64,000 nucleotides of DNA, from contig JAQGDQ010000644.1 of assembly GCA_030141605.1 (NCBI GenBank), positions 1 through 64,000 of the forward strand, in the 5' to 3' direction. This DNA is from Tubiluchus corallicola. Taxonomy: Eukaryota > Priapulida > Priapulimorpha > Priapulimorphida > Tubiluchidae. This document shows positions 47,115 to 59,400 of the stretch, one piece after another. Below the pieces are notes generated by a model. That model made no database searches, was not told the DNA's origin, and saw nothing but the letters and a program-made list of their open reading frames with translations. How positions within the stretch are numbered: position 1 is the first letter of the stretch; each line of letters begins with the position of its first letter. Position numbers and translations under genes: made by a program.

Positions 47115-47640
47115 ATCTTAGAAAAATGTAACAAAGAAATATGCAAAGAGCTGCCTATAATGCATAAATTTAAAATAAATTATCTCTGAATAGACATTTT
47201 CAGGCGTGGTGGTTGACGCCACTTACTTGACAGTCGTGACGTAACTGTGAGGCTTTGTGACTTTTCCTAAGCGCGTCGTGGTTTCCGTAAGCGTGCACTG
47301 CTTAAACTAATTCAAACTTCTGCAGGTTACCTAATGTTGACGTAAAAATATTACAAAAGTAGTCATCTATTTTTTTGTAAAAAATTATCATACTTTTAGT
47401 GAAGATTGACATTTCGCTACTTTTCTTCAGAACGAATGACTTCATTGGAAGAAGAATGGGCATTGAAAATGGGAGCGCCCAAGCATGAAGTGATCGCGAC
47501 TTTAAAGGGATTTTACTGGTTACAGGCGGCGCTTATTGCAGTTTTATTACTAGTCCTTCTTATTCAATAAATCTACTAAATATTTCGCGAACACTGAAAT
47601 AAGCTTAACCTCTTAGAAGAGTTGGCCTTTCCTTTAACGC
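47115..47640 (+). repeat. Dispersed repeat family 3, copy c
   Basis: Begins CTTAGAAAAATGTAACAAAG and ends near AACCTCTTAGAAGAGTTGG; colinear with 36700-37220. Confidence 0.85.
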
Positions 47641-49785
47641 AAAATGCTGCAGTGTTTTGTACGCATTTGCTTAATTAGGTTTTTAATTTTTACCATCACA
47701 TATGTGTCGTTAGTAGTAGGTTTCCAGCAATACCTTTTTCACTATTGCTTGCAACACGTGAAATAAATAAGTAACAAAATAAGTGGATGAACATACCGGA
47801 AACCCTTACGGAAGTCATGCTTCACACAGCAACCACACTTTAAACGTTCGTATCAAACAAATAACAGCAAATCATCTAATTTGACATAGTTAATTGTTCA
47901 CGGCGAGATTACTGCAAACATTACGTGAACTCAGTTAATTAATAATTACTTAATAAGCATACCTGTAACACTTCCGGATATCATGCTTCATGCAGCCACA
48001 AATCTACGAAATGTTCACACCAATCTAGATCAAAGTATATCAACCAAATGGGGCATCCATTAACTGACATATGTAATTGTTTATTGCTAGACTATTACAT
48101 ACGTTACGGGAAATATATATATATTTAAATATATATGTGTGTATCTATATCTATATAGCAAGTAAGTAAGTAAGTATATACGCAAATTATTATTACGCAA
48201 AGGTTAATGGAACACACATTATATATATATATATATATACATAAGATTTACATAAAAATAATTTACCTACATAATAAAATATAAGGATTAGTTGTAATTA
48301 AAAAAAAATGGTTATTAGTAAATATGTCTGAATTATAAATAATAGTTTGTATCGAATAGAACTTGACTCTATATGTTATGCAATTTACACAGTATAAAAA
48401 CATCAGATTTTAAAATTTCAATACAAACACACACACACATATATATATATACGGTAAGTATGGTATGGTAATATATATGGTAACAGATCTATAAAATGCT
48501 CGTACCCATCATGATATCAAATTGTTTACATACCCCGATCTACTGCAGTGGTTTATTTTTCGAAAATGGCTCAACATATTTGCTTTTCCTTGCTTATGCG
48601 CAACCATAAGAACATGGCTACAAAAATTACTTACCTACACAGTGAACAAAATTTTAAACTTTTTTACTGCATTGTAATATGTAATGAATTAAAGTAAATG
48701 GACCTATTATAATTAAATAGTGAAAAAATTACTATTTTAATCAAATATTTGGTCGACCTTCTCCTTGTATTCATTAAAAGCTTTACATTTCCGATCGCTC
48801 AGTTGATTCTCTATATATCGCTTTTTTAACCAAAATGCTACTATCTAGGATGAGTTTAATAATATTAATGTAACGTGCTTCCTTGTATATTATTTGATTA
48901 TAAGAATTTTCTTAAGTCAGCAATAAATAATAAAATAAATTTTATTATAATTTGATCTTGAAAAGCTTAGAAACTTCCAAATATTTTTATTTATCTTCTG
49001 AAGTGTCAATATTAAGTAATATAGTATATAGACCTACTTATTTATTTGCATATGTTTATGTTCTAGTGCGTTTTTGTTATCATATATAAATGTTGCACTA
49101 AAATAAGATTATGAACTCAAGCTCTTACGTACTCCAGCTGTGTGTCACGTGACTTGTAATAATATACGAAGTAGCAAAGGCCCCCGCAAAAATAGGGGTG
49201 GCTGAAACGATAACTTACGTCCATTCGTCACCTCTTCACCTTAACATAGTAATGAAATTAATATTTCATAATATTAAGTTTCATTTAATAAAATGTAACT
49301 ACTTTTTGTAGTATTATCGTTTAATCTGCAAATTAAGAGAAGCATACAAAAAGTTTGAGCAAAATAAGTCGAAACAAAAATACGGCATAGCACAAGACAC
49401 TCAAGCGCAAAATATACCTAAATAGTAAATTTGCAGCCTAAAGTTTTATAGTACGTTTTCTGATGCGTGAACAATTTTCTTAATTATTTACATCATAGCA
49501 GCGTATAGTTGGCTGACATGTAGCACTAAGACAAGAAAAAATACAGATATTTGGCAATAACAAAAATTAGCGCCTCAGTTCACATATTAAGCCTTGCCAC
49601 GAATAGTGCTACGCTCACACCTTTTACCTGCCTTAAACTACTGCCACCTGGTGTTTGAAATTCAGGAAAAATTCTCACAATGAATATATTTTGTTTCAAT
49701 TGTTTTTGGCATTGTACTAATATCTTTTTACCAATAGGTGAAAAATAAACGCATTTAATGTTACTGTATATTATACTATTATATT
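47641..49785. other. Very AT-rich intergenic stretch
   Basis: Contains short AT dinucleotide runs (about 48110-48135, 48220-48240, 48435-48450) and no frame or motif I can support. A direct duplication of AATTTGACATAG / AACTGACATATG-type phrases at 47875-47900 and 48060-48080 is weak. Confidence 0.5.
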
Positions 49786-49812
49786 AAATGTATGAGTGCT
49801 CGCTGGGAATCT

Positions 49813-50060
49813 CGATGAAAATTGGCGTATATTATTTGCAACGTACGTCCCCAGTTCAAAGGATTGTATGCTCGAGAGTTACCTACCATCCTCTTCAGTC
49901 ACAACGATTCCATCTACATCTAGCTGCCGTCAGCCATATTGTCCCCATCACGATGAAAAAGGACGTATATTATTTGGAACGTGATTGGCACGTACCTCCC
50001 AATTTCAAAGGTTTGCATGCTCGACAGTTAGCTACCATCCTCTTCAGTCACAACGATAAC
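49813..50060. repeat. 138-bp direct duplication
   Basis: CGATGAAAA..GGCGTATATTATTTG, then TTCAAAGG, ATGCTCGA, AGTT and ACCATCCTCTTCAGTCACAA occur from 49813 and again from 49951. The ORFs spanning it are repeat-derived. Confidence 0.8.
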
Positions 50061-51951
50061 AGACATTGCAGAGACCCGACGTGTACAAAATATTATGACG
50101 CAAACTTCAAGATCTGGCCATTTTTTTCTTTTCTTTTTTTCTAAAATGTCCACTTTTTTCTTCAACGTTTATGGGTTCAAGTAAGGTTTTGTTTTACATG
50201 TTGCAAACTGTAGTTCACTGAAAACCCACTTGTCACCCGATACATCAAACAGACCTCGTTTTTTCCTAAACCTGTTTGTTATCTTTAAAGTGGGTTAAGT
50301 TAATCTGTTGGTTCTGTTCAAATAAACACAATGTCTGCCAATACAATTAATGAGTGTCTTAGGGATAAGTCTTGGAAATGATTTTAAAAAACTGTTTAAG
50401 AATTTATAAGTCAGAGCGAGGAAGAAATTCCGGAGTTCATAAACACGCGGTAAGGACGTCTGCAAACAGTGTTCTATCACGTTTTGCTCGCCCCTGAGCA
50501 CGTTCTGGAAGAGATTAGAATGCGAACACTAAACAAGTTTGGGTTATGTTGTGTTACTTGAGTAGTAGAGGCCATAGTTCTTGCCTTCGCGGCGGCATAA
50601 TGCACTGAAGCCATTAGTAATGAAGAACTTGAAGCTTTCGGCGGTTTCGCTTTACCAAAATATTCTAGAATAAAAAGATGAATTGGGAAAAGCTATGTGA
50701 CCAGCACTCTGCTTTCACGCTGACCTGTGGTCAAGTGGACATGGATGCTATTTGATACTGCAAACTGATGGCGAAGGCACAGATATGTTTTCTATTCTGC
50801 AGTCTAATTGGAACTGGTACGTACGAATAAACGAGTGAATAACTAATATTTGCTTTTCTTATTAAACAGAAGTTCATCTCTCATTAATAAGAGATACAAT
50901 TTCTTGTTCGGAAGCGCAAGTATCGTTAAACAGACCATCTCATTTGCTGCGTTTGCTCTTAAAAAGATGCAGATTTTCTTGACGTAATGTCTCCTTGGCG
51001 AAGTTATAACTACAAGAGGTTTCTTTGAATAGGACCAACAGATTAATTTAATGGAACAAAGGATGGGTTTATTTGTTTTTCTAAATAATTCAGTCTATTT
51101 AAGTGAAAGATCTGCATGTTTATATTCAGAAACTTTGTTCCTAGAGCAGAGTATTACAACCTTGGTGCCATCTCTCAAATGAACTGCACTTGCATGCATA
51201 TACAATAATTATTTGCTTTCTCGGAACGATCTGATTAGATCTGAAGGAATGATTAGATCTGATGCCATAGGTGCCACTGGAACTCGAAGGTAAAAAAATT
51301 ATGATAAGAGAATTCCAAAGATACAGCAACACACAGGAAAAGCACGGGTTTCCTGGGCTAATCCATGTGCACATGGGGGGACAAGCAAAGCGGGACATAT
51401 TCTTAAAAAATGAAGCGAAACCGCGTCAAAGTTATGTCCCCTTACCATTGCTTGTGATACTTAAGAAAACTGAGACGGTTTACATGAAAACGTTTATAGG
51501 CAATCACCATTGGCATACGAATATCCAGTAAATTTGGTTTTAAAATGCACTCATTGCAAGAATTGAACCTACGCCTGCTATAATTTTACAGCCTCTAATT
51601 CGCCAAACAATTTTCGGTGTACCCAGTCGGCACATACCAGCTGATAAATTGACGCTAACTGTAAAGGAAAAAAAGTTGATTTCGTGGTATTTCCGGTGTC
51701 GAGCATTCTGACATCTTGTGTTTCATTAACTCTTACGTCAGATTGTTTATTTATATTAACTTTTATTACAGTGTGCATACCAAAGAGTAAATGAATATGG
51801 CGACGATGTCACTCTGCTCAAGGCATCTTCGAATATTTATCAATATTTTTTCCATCACAAATAAAAATAACAAATGGCCCCAGGGCTGTTTTCACAAAGT
51901 CGTTACTACGTTAGCGATGCCATTATCATATTCATTGAACTATTTAAGCAA
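50061..51951. other. Intergenic stretch without recognised genes
   Basis: Several 60-86 codon frames (for example 51271-51531 plus) have no motif I recognise and no splice context that joins them to gene 4. Confidence 0.4.
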
Positions 51952-52490
51952 AACAGGAAGATTTTTCATATCTCATCCCATTTTGAAGAACGGTAAAAAG
52001 TATACACTTTAATACATATTATAATGCAAAAGCATTTCTGATAATTAAATAATCGGTTAAAAACTTAATTATTATCAAATTAACACAAACACAATTTTCA
52101 ACAGCACAAACATTCCATGAGCGTGTTGCACGTGTTTGCAAACGCGAAAATTGAAGTACAGTGCTACTGCAAGAGATGCAGTGTGTTGTACTAAAACTAG
52201 GCAAGTTTAAAAAAAATCAATTTTCAAATTTATGAAAATGAGGCATGAGCTGTAGAACGTTTGTAGTTCCTCACAAAATAACACATCCGAAATGCAGACG
52301 CTAGTGCCCGTCTAACTAGCGAATGGCGAAATGCATATAACAGAGAAGAACTAGCCACGGGAACAAGAATTTGTGTGGTATTCACGTAAGTCATTCTTTA
52401 AAAAATTATACGTTTCCTTTCAATATTGTAAAAGGCTGATTGTTTTGACCTGCAGTTTAGGATTGAGTCTGATTTTTCCTTTAATAAGAT
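51952..52490 (+). repeat. Dispersed repeat family 2, copy c
   Basis: Begins AGGAAGATTTTTCATATCTC and ends near CCTGCAGTTTAGGATTG, slightly shorter than copies b and d. Upstream of gene 4. Confidence 0.8.
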
Positions 52491-53432
52491 GTCATCAGTG
52501 GCGACTTTGTGAGACCAGCCCTGGCTTCGCTTTGGACTCCATAAATTTATATATACGAATTGTACGCTGCTGAGCCACGGGCACGTTCGGTGGCGTTCTT
52601 CTGCCATAATTGTTTATTTACTTTGAAACATCACACCAAGTTGAAGCAGCTATCAAACAGCCTATCTTGAAATTCATGAGGTTTCAATCACTAATGTTTA
52701 GAAAAGCCCACAGTGTAAATGTAGGCGTGTTTACCGGGCGAAAGTTTATGTATAAAAAACACACAAGAAATATCTACTGTAACACTTCTAAAATTTCTTC
52801 CAGCTTCAAAAACAAGGGCTCCAAAATAGCACCATATGTTTTCTCAGAAGCCCAGATTGTACTGATAATGAAGCCAGCGAATAGAAATTCGAAGTTACAA
52901 AATCAATAAATTTCATTATTACATATCAAAGACAAACTTTCTGTTAACCAAACAATTTTGTAGATATTTTGTAGTTTAGCAAGAAAAATTTGGTTGAGAT
53001 TTTTTCTGCCAACAAAACATTTTACGGTTCATCAAAAACTATTAGTGACATGCTAACAGCATTTAATACGACATATAATGTTTTTATTATTATTGCCAAG
53101 CAAGAATTGTCTTGTCTTTAAAAAATTAGAATATATTCGTCCTTTTGTCTAACCCTCAGATGACTTGTATCTAATAATAATAATAAAAACTTCTTTATTG
53201 CTATAAGAATTACACATCATTGAACGGTAAACCACACATTCAAAAACAGATATTATATCCAGTGTTTCCACTGTTGTGAACAATAGTGTTATACGATAAA
53301 ATAAATTTACAATTAAAAACACATGTGAGGCTGTAATTAATTACACAAGTACATAAATATAAAGCCTCGCATTCCATTTCGCTTTACACTAAAATATTTA
53401 AAAAATAGTTTTTTTTGTAAAATATTAAACGT
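52491..53432. other. Upstream region of gene 4
   Basis: No coding region recognised. Around 53174-53200 a TAA run followed by AAAACTTCTTTATTGC resembles the microsatellite-tailed 3' ends of LINEs on the minus strand, without coding support. Confidence 0.35.
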
Positions 53433-53475
53433 ATGAAATTGAAATTGGGTGCTTTATTGATGATTTTTTGTTTGG
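53433..53475 (+). CDS. Gene 4 exon 1: candidate signal peptide
   Basis: ATG at 53433 encodes MKLKLGALLMIFCL and ends at phase 1 before GTGACT. Joined to exon 2 it gives CLVFASTAEELL, close to the ASYAEELL of gene 2. The donor is weak at +5 and the start context is poor, so this is a good but unproven candidate. Confidence 0.5.
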
Positions 53476-56353
53476 GTGACTTGAGTTTTTTGTGTCCAGT
53501 GGGTTTTAATTTGCTGATATGATGTAAATACCGGACAGGTTTTAGTCTGCCATTGACCACAGACTACTCTAAAGTAAAGAATCGCTCAGTCCAGATTTCT
53601 TTTATTCGTAATTGATCCCGTGATCAAGCAGCAGGGTGTTTGAAGCTCGCACTGCTATATGGTACTCAAACAGTATTTGGTTACTGGAACTCCATCAGGT
53701 CTAAAAGTGTTTTTTTTCTGTGGAAACATCAAAGATGAAACCAAAGTAGCATTCCTGCGCTCATTTCAGTTGAACTTTAATTAACCTTCAAAGTTTATCT
53801 GTAACGCGTAAAGGAATCATCATCCTTCATATTTGCATAACTATGTACCTATGTAGAAACTAATAGAAGTTTAGTTAGAAAAAACTAGTAGAAAAGTAAA
53901 TGTGATCTTTTAAGGCGGATGTAACTATTAACTTAATGATCGGTGCTGGACAAAAATTCTTTTATAAATTATTTATAATTCTTTATAAATTATTTATAAT
54001 TCTTTATAAATTATTTATAATTCTTAATAAAACATAACAAACCGACACAAAACACTACAAAAAAATAAAAAGAATAATAAAAATGTGAAGCTTCGAAGCA
54101 ACAAATGCGAATAAACGCAAAAATCGCTAAAACTAATAATGTGCATTAAAGAATTTTTATGAGTTTTGATATAACAACACACACACAACACCAAAAATTT
54201 TGGTATAATTACAGTTTTTGCAGCTACTGCCGAGGAACTACTTGTTAAGAAGGAGTTTTGGTATATTTACAGTTTATGCATCTACTGACGACGAACTACT
54301 TGTTCAGAAGGAGTTTTGATACATTTACAGTTTTTGCATCTACTGACGACGAACTACTTGTTCAGAAGGAGTTTTGATATATTTACAGTTTTTGCATCTA
54401 CTGCCGAGGAACTACTTGTTCAGAAGTTGTTCAACGGTTACAACAAATTAGTGAGGCCAGTACGAAACGAGTCTGAGATCATTGATGTGGACTTCGGTTT
54501 GGCGTTGATACAAATCATTAACGTGGTAAGCTTGAACAATAAAAATTACTGTTCATGTGACTGGTCACGTGACATGCAGCACAAATTGACGCAGGAGTTA
54601 ACAACTAACAACACCTACAATGACTGGCGCAAGATCAAAATTACCATCATTAACTGTTAAGCTACGACTCCATGTGCGCGTAATGCGTGATGCGTATTCG
54701 AACGATAGCCATCACGTTTGAGTGAATACATATCACGCATCACGCATTTCGGATTACGCTTCACGTACACATGGAAACACTTCCACGTGTTTAAACATCA
54801 ACTGTTGTGTACGCATTACGCATTACGGATCACGCATCACGCATTACGCGCAAATAGAGTCATACTCTAATGCAATGTTTTAAACCTTCAAACCACCAAA
54901 GTGCCAACAAAGTGTTATTTAAAAGAATAAGCTCCTATTTCTCAGACACCTCATATTTAATAATAGCTTAATGAGGAATGCTATCACGCTGCATCATTGG
55001 GGAGTATTTGTAACAGTGCTTAGGCGAACAGAACTACTTAGTAATAGCTCGAATAAACAACCACATTACTACTAGTTACTCCATGTGTGCAATAATACTC
55101 TGGGGACTAATAATGTCACTATAATTATGTGCTTTGTGATCTAAGAATATAAACCTTTTCACAGTTCCAGCGATTGATGATGATGGTCGTGAAAAGATCA
55201 AAGGTTAAATGTACCAGACAACGCGTTTCCGTACACTTGACAACGCCTCGCAGCCCAAGCCGTTGCAATAGTAACAGTTTTAACAACTAGCTTGTACCTT
55301 ACCTAGTTCATTTTTCTTGTTCCCAAGAAAGATCCTGCTAGTAAATCCTTCTAATCGCAGACTAATGCATAATTAAGTAACGTCCACGTAAAACAACTGA
55401 AGTTACTGAACTGATGCGCCAGATAGTTTTGCTTTACCCACATGTCTCGCGAAGGTTGTAGCTAAGACGCATTGCTATGGTACACTTAAACTTTGATCTA
55501 CGGCAACTGCGTGTGCGCACAACGAAACTGTGAAAATGCTCGTTGGGGCAACTAAGTCAACCGAAAAGAAGCCATCGAATTACGAGGAATAAAGATACGT
55601 TTTTCGTCTTTTTGTACAACATTTTCGATGCATTACACTTTGTTAATATAATTTACAAATTTAAATGGTCTTATTTTTAGGATGAGAAGAACCAGATACT
55701 AAAGTCAAATGTCTGGGAGCGATACGTAAGTGCAAGTTTACAAAAATGTCTGATCGATAGGTGGCAAATTTGACTTATTTATTTTTTAAATTTGGTTCCT
55801 CTCGCTGTAATTGTTAAATCTGTGACCCATTCTGTGCGTTGCGCGTTAAACCCTTGCAAAAATGGCACCGGAAAAAATGGCACGGTAAAAATGGCACAGG
55901 AAAAAAAGACACAGAAAAAATGGCACAAATAAAAAAGTAGGTAAAAATGGCACAGGAAAAAATACCACAAGTGGAAAAGTAAGTATGAATGGCATAGAAA
56001 AAATGGCACAAATGGAAAAGTAGGTAAAAATGGCACATGTAATATACTGATGCAATTGATTTCTATAATAAAACTAGAATGCGCTCAGCAGGAAGTAGAT
56101 CTTTGCCAATGTCGAATAATCCTAAACTTATTTGTCTGATTCTTAAAAATTAAAAAAATTAACACAAAGATAAACAAGCAAACACCCAAAAATATACCTG
56201 CATTGGTTTATATAGACTTGCATTGCTTTATATAGACTAACAAAGGTCTTCATTAAGAAGATTTATAATCAATAATGCACAAATGTTCCTCATAGTGTTT
56301 ATCTGCCTTTTTTAACCAGTAATTTTGACGATGGTAATAGTAGGTAATATATA

Positions 56354-56418
<65 letters not shown>

Positions 56419-59400
56419 ATACATATATATATGACACGTATGACAAATATATGCAAATATATATATATTATATAATTAAATATATATATTTAAATGCCAA
56501 GTTACCTTATAAGACTATACACATTAATAAGCAACGGTTATTGACAGATTAACAGCTATATAAGCGAGAATTTCTGGAAATGAACATGGAACTAACTCGT
56601 TGTTTGTACAAATAGAGTCTGGAGATAACAAAAAAGTACTAAATGTGTCTCTGAGACCTCCACGAAGTGCTTCACGAATGCTTTTTTGTACATGGTGTTC
56701 GGTCAAGTCTTGTATAAAAAAAACCGGCGAAAAGATTTCCATTTTTGCAGTCAATATCAGCCTTCTCCACAAAGTTTCATGGAAGTCTATTAGGTAGTTG
56801 CCTAATAGGCTTACCATCATAACAGACAAAAACAACCAAATAAACAGAAAAACAAACAAACAAACTGTGTTGAAGCGTAACTTCCTTGGCAGACGTAAAA
56901 ATAACTAAAATAATTATCCCTCGCGTAAACCCAAGCCCTAAACTCCATTTTTTTCCTGTGCCATTTTTACTTACTTTTCCATTTATGCCATTTTATGCTG
57001 TACCATTTTTACCGTATCATTTTCTCCTGTGCCATTTTTTCCTATGCCATTTTTTTCCTGTACCATTTTTTCTTGTGCCATTTTTCCTATGCCATTTTTT
57101 CCTATGCCATTTTTTCCTATGCCATTTTTCCTATGCCATTTTTCCTGTGCCATTTTTACATACTTTTCCATTTGTGACACTTTTTCCTGTACCATTTTTA
57201 CCGTGCCATTTTCCTATGCCATTTTCTCCTGTGTCACCTCCTGCGCCAAACTCAAGATGGCACCTTGCTGTGGAAGGCATAAGGTACGTCCCATGAAAAC
57301 CTCCGTCCATGACGTTATTCTATAGATGCTACACCTGCTTCTTCCGCATAACATCTATAACGTTGAGTATTTGCAAAATTTAGTTTTTAAAGTAAATGTA
57401 GTTACTTTTGAATTGTCATTTATTACATACACAAGTATTTGCTAATGTCTTTATATTGTTATAGCTATATATGTATATCGTTAAAATAAATATGTATATA
57501 TTTACGTTATATCACCTACTACAAACCCAGACATGAGGATAATAAACATCGCTTGACAAATGTATAATAAATCAGCATTATTCTTACAAGCTGCTATGCA
57601 AGGACAACAATTCATCAAATTATACATAAACTGAACTATGCAAGAAAAGGTGTTTTGAAATAGTATCGTATACCCTGGACACTCTCATCTGATCTGCTTC
57701 ATTTTGTTACAGTTGTGGCATGATTACCAGTTGACATGGAATCCAGATGAAAATGATGGAATTACCATTATACGAGTAGCATCAGAAAAAGTTTGGACGC
57801 CTGACATAGTTCTTTTTAACAAGTAAGAACACTAACTATAGCTTATTATTAAAGGGAGACAGGACGGGATAATTTTTCATATACTACCTCATTTTCAAGT
57901 TCGATAAAAAGTGTACATTTTAACAAAATTAATACTGCAAAAAGCGTTTCTGATAACTAAATAGTAGATTAAAAATTTAATTAACTGCGGGCGAGCCCAA
58001 CCTTTGATGACATCACAAACTAACATAATGTTCAACAGCAAAAATATTCCACGGGCGTGTTGCACGTGTTTGCGAAAACGAAAACTGAAGTTGTACAGTA
58101 AGATATTCAGTGTGTGCTACTAAAGCTAGGCAAGTTTTAAGATAAAAATTCAAATTTAAAAACTGTGCCCACGCACGAGCTGTCGAACGTGTGTAGTTCT
58201 TCACAAACTAGCACATCTGAACTGAGAGGTACAGTTCTTGTTTTTTGTGCAACGCTTTCCGCAGGCTTTAAGGCCTGTCTAACTAGCGAATGGCAAAATG
58301 CATGTAACAGCAACGAACTAGTGGCGCGAACGTGAGAATGTGTTTGTGTGGTGATAATTCTTTCACGTAAGTCACTTTTTAAAAAAAATTGTTTCCTTTC
58401 AATATTTTAAAGAGTAAATTGTTTTGACATACAGTTTAAGATTGGGTTCCGGTTTTGCTTTAAATTTTACCCTAACGTGAATAATTTGAGCAGGTTTTCT
58501 TACTTGGCAACGGTCGGGTTTTTGGAAGCAGCAGACTTTTCTAATATCACTCGATAAACCGTGTGAGTAATTATTCAACTTAAACCATGTACCACCATCG
58601 ATTACCTTTCACAGAATCACGCCCTGTAATGGTTATGCAAACCGTAATGAACAATAATCTTTATTGAAATGCTGTCAGAAGGTAAAAATTGTTAATATTC
58701 AATCCAACATCACAACTACTTGATTTTTGGCATATGAAACTAGGTAAAACGCTTTAAGTAAATTATTTGTTAGCCTGCTGCAATATTAGAGGTCATGTCA
58801 TTTCAATTAAAATAGCTTGGGCTGTAGGGATGAGTAACACTTGCAGTGATCTTAAATTAAACTCACAAAACCTCAAAAATCACCTCTCCATTGCTGAGCA
58901 TAGATGCAGCAGCAAAGATATTCCTTCCGTTAACAGAGAAAAACGTAATGGTCTTTATAGTATCAAATATTATAATATTTATTCAGTAGGCTTCGCCCTA
59001 GCGGGCATCATCAGCTGAGTAGAAAATACTGGTAGGTTGAGAGTGGTAAATGTCTCTCTCAGGCTACCAGCATTTCTATTCAGTTGGGCATTTCCATAAA
59101 GGCCCAGGAGAGCTCTCTCGAAATTGCTTTCAGTGTAACTACTTTCAACATAACAAATTTTGTGCTTATATATGCATGAAAGAAATGATGTCTTTGTCTG
59201 AGCAATCTGTATAACCTGGACGCCAAGATATGCAAACTGCCAATCATTATGCACAACAGAGTAAGGGAACCGTAAAAAACATTTGACTTCTCGACCTGGG
59301 TGTTCAAAGCCTAGAAAATCATTTTCCTTTTCTCCTTCACTCGTTCATTCACGACTGACACTCTTTTGTTAGAACTACAAACATTTCTAACACATTAAAC

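Noticed and set aside
55779-57325. Phe/Cys/His-rich frames (CHFYLLFHL types) that look membrane-like
   Set aside because: They are translations of the TGTGCCATTTTTCC minisatellites in opposite orientation.
58979-59015. Penelope-like retroelement end
   Set aside because: Only a short phrase (GATGATGCCCGCTAGGGCGA) resembles such ends; no reverse transcriptase or GIY-YIG motif was found nearby. The similar phrases at 3775 and 28610 were set aside for the same reason.
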